DNA of 14,816 bases from Candidatus Kaiserbacteria bacterium RIFCSPLOWO2_01_FULL_54_13 (GTDB lineage: Bacteria > Patescibacteriota > Minisyncoccia > Phycocordibacterales > UBA2100). The notes under the pieces were generated by a model. The model did not search any database. It saw nothing but the letters and a program-made list of their open reading frames with translations, and was not told the origin of the DNA. Made by a program: the position numbers and the translations under genes. The stretch covers positions 15,051 through 29,866 of the forward strand of contig MFLZ01000015.1 of assembly GCA_001781685.1 (NCBI GenBank), given 5' to 3'. Positions 5,812 through 14,600 of this stretch are shown in pieces (the stretch's first letter is position 1; every line of letters begins with the position of its first letter).

Positions 5812-6477
5812 ATGAGAGGCCGAAAATTCGTGTTGTTCGATTTCGACGGTGTTATCGCCGATTCGTATGAGGTCGGATTTGCGACAGCGCGGAAGTTGTG
5901 CGTACGAATCACCGACGAGGAGTATCAGCGCGTTTTCGAGGGTAATGCCTACGAGGAGCACCACATATTCATGGCGCGCCCGCACGGACCAGAGTGCCAT
6001 CACGATCTCGACTGGTTTAGCATCTTCACTCCAGCGTTTGAGGAGCGCGCGAAACTATTTCCCGGCATGCGCGAGGTTGTCGAGAAACTTTCGCATGAGT
6101 ACGTTCTCGTCATTGTCTCCTCGACAATCACGAGCCCGATTCAGGGATTTCTGGAGAAATACCGCATCGGACGTTACTTTTCGGAAGTGATGGGAGCCGA
6201 TGTGCACACTGGAAAGCGCGAGAAAATCCAAATGATATTCGAGAAGTACAAGACGTCGGCCGCGGAGTGCATCTTTATCACCGACACCCTGGGCGACATG
6301 CGCGAGGCGAAAGCCGCAGGCGTCGGTGCAATTGGAGTCTCATGGGGCTTTCACCCACGTGAGACGCTCCAAAAAGGCGAACCGCTTCGGGTTGTTGAGT
6401 CTCCAAAAGAGATTGTTCCTGCTGTTGATAGTTATTTTGCTCAATTAGGATCGGAACGTAACATTGCGATGACATGA
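5812..6477 (+). CDS. HAD-superfamily hydrolase, phosphoglycolate phosphatase-like
   Basis: A 221-residue cytoplasmic haloacid dehalogenase-type phosphatase. The four family motifs are present in order: motif I DFDGVIAD with nucleophile D10 and acid/base D12, motif II IVSST (S103/S104), motif III lysine in GKREK (K135 or K138), and motif IV FITDTLGDMREA with D158 and D162 for Mg2+. A helical cap lies between motifs I and II (residues about 15-85), a subclass I layout as in Gph or PGMB. It contains several histidines (HH 50-51, HH 63-64) that are not needed for catalysis. The substrate cannot be read from sequence. ATG 5812 was chosen because MRGRKFVLFDFDG is the normal family start; an in-frame ATG at 5710 would run through the preceding gene. 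Its TGA stop overlaps the ATG of the next gene (ATGA), giving a two-gene unit. Confidence 0.88.
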   Translation: MRGRKFVLFDFDGVIADSYEVGFATARKLCVRITDEEYQRVFEGNAYEEHHIFMARPHGPECHHDLDWFSIFTPAFEERAKLFPGMREVVEKLSHEYVLVIVSSTITSPIQGFLEKYRIGRYFSEVMGADVHTGKREKIQMIFEKYKTSAAECIFITDTLGDMREAKAAGVGAIGVSWGFHPRETLQKGEPLRVVESPKEIVPAVDSYFAQLGSERNIAMT

Positions 6478-7679
6478 CCGTCATCTCTGCTATGAAATAC
6501 CTGCGTTTTTTGGTTGTTGCAATTTTTTTTCTGTTGCCGATTTCAGCCGATGCGGCGATGTATAAGCCGTTTGAGGTGTCGGGATGGATTCCGTACTGGC
6601 GGGCTGCGACCGGCACCGCCGACGTGCTTCCAAATCTCGACAAGCTCACGGAAGTAAATCCCTTCGTATACACCCTCAAATCTGACGGCACGCTCCTCGA
6701 CAACGGAAAGCTCGACGAGGAGCCGTGGCTTACGCTTCGTGCGCAGGCAAAGAAAAAGAATGTGCGATTCATACCGACCGTGATGACCTCGAACAGTGAG
6801 CTTCTTCACGCGCTCTTGAGCAACAAGAAAGCGCGCATCGCACTTGAAGATCGCATTGCCGCACTCGTGAAAGAGAAAGGATTCGACGGCATCGATATTG
6901 ATTTCGAGGGTAAGAAAGCTGCGACGCGAGATTACTTCTCGACTTTTCTCAAGGGGCTGTACCTTCGCATGCCCAAACACTGGGTGATGTGCACTATCGA
7001 GGCGCGCACGCCTGTCGCCGACCGATACTACGGCACGACTCCGCCGCCGGATGCAGCTCTCTACGCGAACGACCTTAAGGCCATCAACAAGTACTGCGAC
7101 CGCGTGCGCATCATGGCATATGACCAGCAGGGGATAGACCTGAAGCTCGCGACGCAATACGCGTCGAGCTCGCAGCTCTATGCGCCGGTCTCAGATCCTG
7201 CGTGGGTGGAAAAAGCCATAAAACTCGCGGCGAAAGACGTCTCGAAGAAGAAACTCATGATCGGAATTCCTACCTATGGCTACGAGTTCAGTGTGACCGT
7301 CTATGCAGGGCCGGAATATATATACGATTCACTTTGGACCTTCAATCCCGGCTATGCCGTCCCGATCGCGGCGGAGTTAGGCATTATGCCGTATAGAGCG
7401 CCGTGGGGCGAAATGGCGTTCAGCTACGCGCTTACTTCCAGTTCCTCGGCGTTGCGCGTCCCGGTAGGCGAAGGCATACACGGTCTTGCGACTGCGTTAT
7501 CTGCAACCGCGTTTGCCGACACCTACAACTCGAACCTCAGCTTCCGCTACATGGTCTGGCCCGATGCGCAGTCGGTCAGAGATAAAATCGCGCTCGCGAA
7601 GAAGCTCGGCGTGCGCGGTGTCTCGATCTTCAAAATTGACGGGGGAGAGGATCCCGGAATCTGGGACGTACTACGATAG
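6474..7679 (+). CDS. Secreted GH18-fold glycoside hydrolase, YaaH/SleL-like
   Basis: A 401-residue exported protein with a signal peptide (MKYLRFLVV to ISADAA, cleavage near residue 27-28 of the long form) and a single GH18 TIM barrel. The catalytic strand reads FDGIDIDFEG, that is DxxDxDxE with D138, D141, D143 and proton donor E145. Further barrel marks are RIMAYDQQG, IGIPTYGYEF and the terminal GVRGVSIFKIDGGEDPGIW. This variant is typical of peptidoglycan or N-acetylglucosamine-oligomer hydrolases rather than large chitinases; no LysM or chitin-binding domain is attached. ATG 6474 overlaps the HAD stop by 4 nt; ATG 6492 (MKYLRF) gives the more usual signal peptide and could be the true start. 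The likely role is cell-wall turnover or attack on a neighbour's wall; which one cannot be told. Transcription should stop at the hairpin after the gene. Confidence 0.87.
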   Translation: MTVISAMKYLRFLVVAIFFLLPISADAAMYKPFEVSGWIPYWRAATGTADVLPNLDKLTEVNPFVYTLKSDGTLLDNGKLDEEPWLTLRAQAKKKNVRFIPTVMTSNSELLHALLSNKKARIALEDRIAALVKEKGFDGIDIDFEGKKAATRDYFSTFLKGLYLRMPKHWVMCTIEARTPVADRYYGTTPPPDAALYANDLKAINKYCDRVRIMAYDQQGIDLKLATQYASSSQLYAPVSDPAWVEKAIKLAAKDVSKKKLMIGIPTYGYEFSVTVYAGPEYIYDSLWTFNPGYAVPIAAELGIMPYRAPWGEMAFSYALTSSSSALRVPVGEGIHGLATALSATAFADTYNSNLSFRYMVWPDAQSVRDKIALAKKLGVRGVSIFKIDGGEDPGIWDVLR

Positions 7680-7722
7680 TCTTTTTCCTGTAGTCTTTTC
7701 ATCTAGTAGTCTTTTCATCTGA
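7677..7722 (+). repeat. Three-copy short tandem repeat (TAGTCTTTT units)
   Basis: Two near-identical 16-base units, TAGTCTTTTCATCTAG (7691-7706) and TAGTCTTTTCATCTGA (7707-7722), follow a shorter degenerate one, TAGTCTTTTTCCTG (7677-7690), which overlaps the stop codon of the GH18 gene. The array has contributed half of the terminator stem that follows. Confidence 0.8.
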
Positions 7723-7739
7723 ACTACTGGTTTTATTTT
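7703..7739 (+). terminator. Intrinsic terminator of the HAD-GH18 unit
   Basis: CTAGTAGT (7703-7710) pairs with ACTACTGG (7723-7730) over 8 bp with one G-T wobble and a 12-base loop, followed at once by TTTTATTTT (7731-7739). Hairpin plus T-tract on the + strand, 23 nt after the GH18 stop, fits a Rho-independent terminator, though the stem is only modestly GC-rich. Confidence 0.6.
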
Positions 7740-7742
7740 CAG

Positions 7743-7752
7743 TACCATGGTA
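7743..7752. promoter_or_regulatory. Palindrome TACCATGGTA, distal copy
   Basis: A 10-bp perfect palindrome 26 nt beyond the stop codon of the minus-strand PaaX/Cas2-fold gene. With its flank (TTTTATTTT, three bases, then TACCATGGTAT, 7731-7753) it matches 20 of 23 bases around the copy at that gene's start (8360-8382). A possible second binding site for the same regulator. Confidence 0.4.
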
Positions 7753-7777
7753 TCCGCAATGTTCTCACGATTGCCTG

Positions 7778-8377
7778 TTACAAGTTGAAATGACGTCGAA
7801 GCAAGCGGTCTTCCCCGACCCTCTCGGCAACGACGAGTCGCAGTTCGCTCTCAGATAGGCTGAAGTATTCTCGTAACAACTCGATGTGTTCGGCGCAGTC
7901 AAACGGATGAATCCACACGCTCTTTTGGAGCATCACTGCGCCTATCCTGCGGATGAATTCTCTGAAGGCGTTACGCTTCGCTCTCTCTTCCGCGGCTATA
8001 TCGAAGAGGATCAAGCGCCATTTGAAATCCCATGTGCGGGGTCGGTTGACAGGTGTACCCAGCAGACGGCGCGCACGTGCTCCCAGAGCTCGCTGCTCTC
8101 CAGAGGGCGTCAGCGAGATCCGGACTTGATTTTTTGAAACCTGCTGCAGGGTGATGTACTTACGACGTTTCAAGTAGTTGCCATACTGATTAAGTTTCTT
8201 GCGTCGCGTCTTGTCTTCGGCCTTAAGCATGTATCCGAGCGCCCCCAATGCAATGACAAATACCGGGGCGGCAGACAAAGCGACAGTGATACTGCCAGCG
8301 ACGAGGAGCGCTTCCAAGATTCCTCGGGGAGTGTCGTCAAAAAGGAATCCGCGCTGCGGTTTTATTTTTGATACCAT
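7778..8377 (-). CDS. PaaX C-terminal/Cas2-fold protein, probable transcription regulator
   Basis: A 199-residue protein. The C-terminal half (residues about 118-175) has the ferredoxin-like pattern shared by PaaX regulators and Cas2: WRLILFDI, a basic helix (ERAKRNAFREFIRRIG) and MLQKSVWIHPFDC followed by the EHIELLREYF helix. The middle (residues about 57-100) looks like a winged helix: YLKRRKYITLQQ, VRISLTPSGEQRAL. The N-terminus has a hydrophobic stretch (about 19-51) that could be one or two membrane segments; such a segment is common in proteins of this type in candidate-phyla bacteria. These are often labelled Cas2 in automated annotation, but no CRISPR array or other cas gene is in this window, so a DNA-binding regulator is preferred. 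It is transcribed alone, convergent with the GH18 gene and divergent from the giant surface protein. Targets unknown. Confidence 0.75.
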   Translation of the reverse strand: MVSKIKPQRGFLFDDTPRGILEALLVAGSITVALSAAPVFVIALGALGYMLKAEDKTRRKKLNQYGNYLKRRKYITLQQVSKNQVRISLTPSGEQRALGARARRLLGTPVNRPRTWDFKWRLILFDIAAEERAKRNAFREFIRRIGAVMLQKSVWIHPFDCAEHIELLREYFSLSESELRLVVAERVGEDRLLRRHFNL

Positions 8378-8382
8378 GGTAT
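8371..8382. promoter_or_regulatory. Palindrome ATACCATGGTAT over the PaaX/Cas2-fold gene start
   Basis: A 12-bp perfect palindrome that contains the start codon of the minus-strand gene (ATG read from 8377) and the predicted transcription start. A dimeric repressor bound here would block RNA polymerase, so autoregulation by the encoded protein is a fair inference. A related copy lies beyond the gene's 3' end. Confidence 0.45.
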
Positions 8383-8386
8383 GAGT

Positions 8387-8392
8387 ATTATA
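8387..8392 (-). promoter_or_regulatory. -10 box TATAAT of the PaaX/Cas2-fold gene
   Basis: On the minus strand TATAAT (perfect consensus) reads from 8392 to 8387, with 9 nt to the ATG at 8377, so the leader would be about 3 nt or none. No good -35 box is visible (TCTCTC at the 17-nt spacing). A 7-bp inverted repeat, ACCTCGG (8393-8399) and CCGAGGT (8428-8434), lies just upstream and may affect promoter use. Confidence 0.5.
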
Positions 8393-8631
8393 ACCTCGGG
8401 ATGATGGGAGAGAGACGAAGAATCGGGCCGAGGTGAAATCTCAAGCGATATCTTGGAAGTTCGGGGCCATAATCCGAGCTCATTCGGACTCTGTCCGCGG
8501 CGCCTATGTCGGCAAGTAGGTGCGAGTTATGCACAGAGGGTGCGTTGTCGCGCTCTTGCGGGCTATTTATCTGCAATAATAAGCTCATTAGGCGCTCGTC
8601 GTCGCGTGCGCTCGTTAAAAGGAGGCCTTTT
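8393..8631. other. Divergent intergenic region, no gene supported
   Basis: Between the minus-strand PaaX/Cas2-fold gene and the giant + strand gene are 267 bases without a convincing gene. It holds both promoters at its ends, the 7-bp inverted repeat noted at 8393-8434, a small hairpin TCCGA-GCTCAT-TCGGA near 8474-8489, and AAAAGGAGGCCTTTTT (8617-8632), which is both a possible Shine-Dalgarno and a 6-bp stem. No tRNA-like cloverleaf was seen. A small RNA cannot be excluded. Confidence 0.5.
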
Positions 8632-8637
8632 TATACA
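8632..8637 (+). promoter_or_regulatory. -10 candidate for the giant surface protein
   Basis: TATACA (8632-8637) in an AT-rich patch ends 7 nt before ATG 8645, so transcription would start at or beside the start codon. The GGAGG at 8621-8625 is about 19 nt from the ATG, too far for normal Shine-Dalgarno use, and it would lie upstream of this transcript. No clear -35. Confidence 0.35.
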
Positions 8638-8644
8638 CGCAAGA

Positions 8645-11600
8645 ATGCATATGAACTACTCGTCGTACACGCGCTTTGCGCGCGGTGGTTTTGTTTTTGG
8701 AGCGGCAATGCTTTGTGCCGCACTTGTCGCGGGGCTCGCGTTCTACGCGCACGCCGCTGTTTCCACAAACGCTGCGGCTTCGCTCACGACCCAAAGCCAG
8801 ACCGTTAAGGCCTCGTCGGCGGCTGTTGCTGTCATCGGGCTCAACCTCGTATCAAGCTCGGAGACGCTCGCGTCGACGACAATAGGCTTCATTTTCTCGG
8901 CTTCGGGTACGACGACAGACCTTGCGGCTCTCGGGACGGCGACTTCTTCAGGTGTTGCTGTCTACCGAGACGATGCCGCTGCGGGCACGAATGGATCGTT
9001 TGATGCCGCCGACGACTTGGTGCCGCTCTCCGCGGCTCCCGCATGGACCTCGAATGCGGGAGGTACGCACGCGACGACAACGCTCACCTTTGCAACAGCA
9101 GAGACCGCTCCTGATGGTAACGCGGATGCAAATGCCGGCAACGATTACTTCATCGTTATCCGAAGCTCTGCTGACGCCGTGAACGGGCATGCGTTTCTCG
9201 CCCAAATGATTCCTACCAACATCGGCTGGAACGCCGCGTGGCCCGCGGGCCCGACCGCGGTTCAGACGAATGTTGTCACGGTGGACACTGTCGCTCCGAC
9301 CATGAATGCCAACATGACAGGCCCAGCGAACGGCTCGACGGGCGTCCCCGTTTCGACTTTCATTCACATGGGCTTCAGCGAGAATCTCGATCAGACCACT
9401 CTCAACTCCACCAACATCACCTTCACGCAGGGGGGCACGGCCGTCGGCGCTGGGATCAGACCCTTCCCCGACGGATTCGATATCGTGGTATCGAGCCCGC
9501 CGACCTACACAGCGGCTACGAAATTTGCGAAAGCATCCTCAACTACAACCGGGTTCTTCCACATTCAAGGAACGAACACCATCGTGCCGCAAGGCGCCTA
9601 CACCACCCCTGCCTATGGCGACATCGTCTACATGCAGTTCGGCACGTTTCCTCCTGAAGTTGGTGTCGTGACCAACAAAACACTCACATCCGGGACGTTT
9701 GCCATCAACGGTAACGCGCTCTTCAATCCTTCTCAGGTTACGAAGTTTGCTACTCCCACGGTCGCGACGACCACATCAACCTTGAGTCTCTTGGGTGTTG
9801 GCGATCTTGTCGTGACGTTTCCGACCGCAAATCCGACCGATGTGCGCTACAACTGGCACATCGTCACCACGGAGGGCGGCGTTGCCGCTTCGGGTCTCCG
9901 ACTTGACGGCGCTTCCGGTCAGCCGACCTATGCTGCCTCGACAACGCTCTCGAAGATACAGCCGGCGGCGACCTCGACGACAGATTCTTCTCAGCGGCTC
10001 ATCGCGACGACCACGTTTAGCGCGGGTGATCTTGTCTTCGCAAAACTTGCGAGAGGCGGGGACAACATCGGCACCTACGCATGGCACTTAGTAACGACCG
10101 CAGAGACGGTGAATGCCCCATCGGGCGCGGGTACTACAACAGTATTGACACTCGACAGCGCAAGCGCGACCACGAGCTTCTCGGCTTCCTCGGTTATCGC
10201 GAAGATCGCAAGTGCCGGGACCGGCGCTATCGACACAGGAGCGCAAGACGCGACTGTCTTCTCGCTCGGCGAGATGCTCTTCGGGAAAGTGACGGCGAAC
10301 GCGTCGAACCTCAACGCCTACAACTTCCACCTCGTCTCCGGCGGCGCGACTGGCGCGACATCGACTGCTCTTCGTCTCGACAACGCGGCCTCTAATCTCG
10401 CCCTCTCGACGACGTACGTCGTGACCGCCGGCACCGCGATTACGGACAGTGCTGGAAATGCACTCGCGGCTTCTTCGACGCTCTCGTTTACGACGGGCTC
10501 AACCGGCGGAACGAACATCTCACCGCCCTACGTGCAAAGCACGCAGCCGCAGCAGGGAAATCAGTTCTATCCGATCAGCACTCCTGTCAAGCTCACGTTT
10601 TCTGTCCCGATGAAGAGTGATGGAGGTGCAAACGCCGTCAATAGTAGCGCCGTCGTAAAACTTTCGAGGGATGTGAATGGCCAGCCCGACAGCACGGCAA
10701 CGTCCACCACGCTCTCGTACGACTCGACGACGAACACGCTCACGGTTACGCCTACGGCGGGGCTAACACCGAACACAAACATGGTCTTGCAGGTGCTCAC
10801 GACCGCGCAGAGCACGAACGGCACTTCGCTCCCCAATGAGTTCCGTCTCTACTTCCGCACCAGCAGTGGGGTAGATTTGACCACACCGCAGATTCTCGGT
10901 GTTAATCCGAACAGCGGTGCGACGAACATATCCCTCGGCCAAGTATTCACGGTGGGCTTTTCCGAAGACATGGATCCTTCGACAGTAACAACTTCGACTC
11001 TTAAGCTCGCGACACAGATCGGCGGTACTGCTGTTTCTGGTAACGTCGCTTACAACGCGCAGAGTCGCTCAGCCTCGTTTGCGCCATCGAGCGCTCTCGC
11101 CGCGAATACTGGCTACACCTTCACGGTCGGGGCAGGGCTCACGGGGCCGGCTGACCTTGCTGGTATAAGGATCACTGCGTCCTCAACGAATTACGCAACG
11201 ACAACCGCGACTGCAGACACAACGGCTCCATCGATCAGCTTTGCCTCCGCGGACAACTTCGGCATCGCGATTACCTATTCAGAAACCATGAAAGTAGGAG
11301 GAGGTCCCAACTCGGCGGATAACATTGCGAACTACACCTTGGAGAGTCCGGCCGGAACTTCGATGTCCTTGGGCGGTAAGACCATCACCTTTGACGGTAT
11401 GACAAAGACTGCGCGCATCTCCGGGCTCTCGCTCTCGAACGGCAGTCAATTCAAGGTAACGGTCGCAACGCCCGTGCAGGATCTGGCAGGGAACAGTATC
11501 TCGACCTCAGGCTCTCCGGCAGGGAACGTCGCCTTTGGCACGGTGCAGGATTCTTCGCAAACGGGTGGGCAGCTCGGGCCCGGCAGCGGCACAGTCAATC

Positions 11601-14600
11601 AGAGTGAGCAGGGTATGAACCCGACGCAGCTCATGCCGATGAACCGAATGGCGGGTGCGATATCCGACTATCGCGTGAACTTTCTTGCGGCAACCTCGAT
11701 ACCCGAGGGTGGGCAAATCGTGATTACCTTCCCGCAAGGATTCGATGTGTCGCGCGCTTCGACCACCGCTGCTGCAAGTTCGCTTTGCAATGCCGACATC
11801 AACGGCACACAGTACTCGGGGCCCGCGAGCCTTCCTACGATCGCAACTGCCTCGGCGAACGCAGATGCAGGAACGGTGACGATCACAACGGCAAGCGCAG
11901 CAACAGGTGCAAACACCTTCATCTGTATCGAACTTACCGGCATCATCAACTCGACGGTGCCCTCATCGTCTGGGTATACCGGCGACATCAAGACGCGCGA
12001 CACCGCTGCCAACAACCGCACGGTTCTTGAGACAAAAACGACCTCATCGTTCTTCCTCGGAACCGCAGGGAGCAGGACGCTCACGGTCAATGTCTTCAAC
12101 GACGGCAACGTAGACGGCGACAAGGATGCAAACGAAGGTATTGCAAACGTAAAGGTCTACGTGTTCTCGCCCGCAACGGGTGGGAACGCAACGACCACCA
12201 ACAGCTCCGGTGTCGGGACCTTCACGCAACTCGCCGATGGAGACTACATGGTTGGAATTGATCCGGGCACACTTTCTTTGGCCTCTTCAACGGTTACTTA
12301 CAACTCGGTTCCCCAGCCGTTCACGGTTTCCGCGACGAATCTAACGAAGAACATCATTGTCACGGGCGGCAGCGGTACCATTACGCTCTCGGGCACGGTC
12401 ACCGGTCCGAGCGGGACGTCAGTGGATATCTTTGCGTCAAGTAACCAGGGTTTCTCGAAGACAATTAAGGAAATGACGGGAAGCGCCGTTGCGTACTCGC
12501 TCCGCATATCGCCGAATACGACCTACAGCATAGGCGTTGGCCCCGCAATGCCGGAAAGTCACTTCATTCCAGGTGGTCCGCCTCCACCTCCGCCGACCTT
12601 TACCTTCATGCCACCGCCGAACCAAACGGTGATCGCAACAACGACGAACGTTACGAGCGTGAACTTTACGCTGACTTCGGCTAGCAAGACCATTACTGGT
12701 TCCGTGCTCGACTCTGGCAGCAGCGCGGTATCGAATGCCGGAGTCTTTGCGCGGCCAACATCGAACACTACCTCGGGTGGGGGCAGCTCTGGCGATCTCG
12801 GCTTTGGCTCGGGTGGCATGACAAATACCGTCGGCACTTTCTCCGTCAACGTGATCCCGGGCACGTATCTCGTCGGCGTCTTCAAGCCGGGCATGCCCAG
12901 CGTTCCCGACCAGCAAATCACCGTTCCGGAAACGGGGTCAAACACGCCCGGATCGCTCACATTCAAACTCGGTAATTCTTCGTCGTTGACAATTTCTGGC
13001 ACGATCAAGGACAATAACGGTGACGCGATTTCCTACGCTGGCGTCGGCGGCCGCAAGGTCAACTCCGCCGCGGATACGTCTGCGATCGGAGGTGGGCAAG
13101 GCAACTTCGTCGGCGGTCCTACGGATGCCAACGGCGCCTACACGCTCTATGTCGCCAATGGTGTCTGGGTCATTGAGGCGTTTGCCCCCGGCTTTGGAAA
13201 GCTTGGCACGAAGACAGTCACCGTCTCCGGCTCCTCGCTCTCCGGGCAAGACTTCTCCGCACAAAACCTGAGCTTGGGCACAGTCACGGGTACGACGACC
13301 AAAGCAGGAACCGCAGTACAAGGCGTTATGGTGCGCGCCGAAGGTGACAATGGCGCCAACATGGGAGTCTCTGATGCAAGCGGCGTGTACTCGTTGAAGC
13401 TCCCTGCAGGAACGTACTCACTTGTCTGCTTCTTCCCGGGAGTTGGTGATTCAACACCCATTGATGTTACCTCTACGGCAGATACGACGAGCTATAACAA
13501 CAACTGCGCACTGGCCGCCCCAATCACGGTAACCGTCAATATCACCGATGGTACGAATCCGGTCACGGGCGCATACGTGGATGCTCGCACCTCGACGGGC
13601 CGCGGCAACGGCATGAGCGAAAGTACCTCCTCGGGCGCGAACGCAACCTACACCCTCACACTCACGCCCGGCACCTACACGATCCGAGCCGGGCATCCTG
13701 CCTTTGGCCCTATCGGCTCGGTCGCTAACGTTTCGACGACGCAAACGATTACCTATACCGCGCCAGTTCTCTACAGCATTACCGGCTCGGTGACTGCCTC
13801 GGGTGTCGGCACAAACAACGCATTTGTTTCTCTCACGGGCACACCCACGGGGCAGACGAACGTCATCACGACTGGCTCCCAGACCAATGATAGCGGCGCC
13901 TACACGATCAGGGTGCCGAAAGGAAGTTACCAGCTACGCGCTGACAAGCCGGGATACATTCTCGCTGAGCCGGTCAGTGTCACCGTTTCGGGCGATACGG
14001 CCGCGCCGGAAGTTTCGCTCCGGACTGCCACTCGCACTATCTCGGGCACTGTCGCGCTCTCCGGCACCGGTGTCTCGGGCGCATTCGTTGATGCGATGGA
14101 CGGATCGGGCGGATTTGCGGTCGCCCAAACCGATTCTGCGGGCGCGTACACCTTGAGCGTGACGCCGGCCTCGTCGTGGGTCGTGACGGCACGCTCCATC
14201 GGCTACCACGCGAGTACAACCGTCGACACCACATCTGCTTCTGCGAGCGGCCAGAACATAGCACTTGCGGCGTTCTCCGGGTTTACGGTCACAGCTGCGC
14301 GACAGGAAACAATGACACCGACGGCGGGCGGCTTCGTCACGAATACCGATATCGGCTCGGGCTTCAGGCTCCATGTTCCTGCGAATGCGCTCGGCACGGG
14401 CTCGAACGCTGCCACCGTCGAGACTCAGCCCTCGACTGCAGTACCGAATATCGCGAACGGCACGGTGATGGCAGAGCACGCTGTTTCGATCAGCGCGGTA
14501 GACTCTTCCGGTCAGCCGATTAAGAACCTCAACGACGAAATAACGATAGTGATTCCGTACGATGAAGCGGACGTTCCTTCCGGAGTATCAGAATCCTCTC

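Noticed and set aside
6460..6500. Use of TGA as a sense codon, as in some candidate phyla
   Set aside because: TGA ends the HAD gene exactly where the next ATG overlaps it, and no long gene needs TGA read-through.
7778..8377. Calling the minus-strand gene a CRISPR adaptation nuclease Cas2
   Set aside because: The chain has extra winged-helix-like and hydrophobic N-terminal parts as in PaaX-type proteins, and there is no CRISPR array or other cas gene in the window.
8388..8588. Possible 66-residue minus-strand gene in the divergent intergenic region
   Set aside because: No recognisable motifs, no ribosome site, and it overlaps the promoter region of the PaaX/Cas2-fold gene.
8617..8625. Strong Shine-Dalgarno AAAAGGAGG for the giant surface protein
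   Set aside because: It is about 19 nt from the first in-frame ATG, with no in-frame ATG, GTG or TTG at normal spacing.
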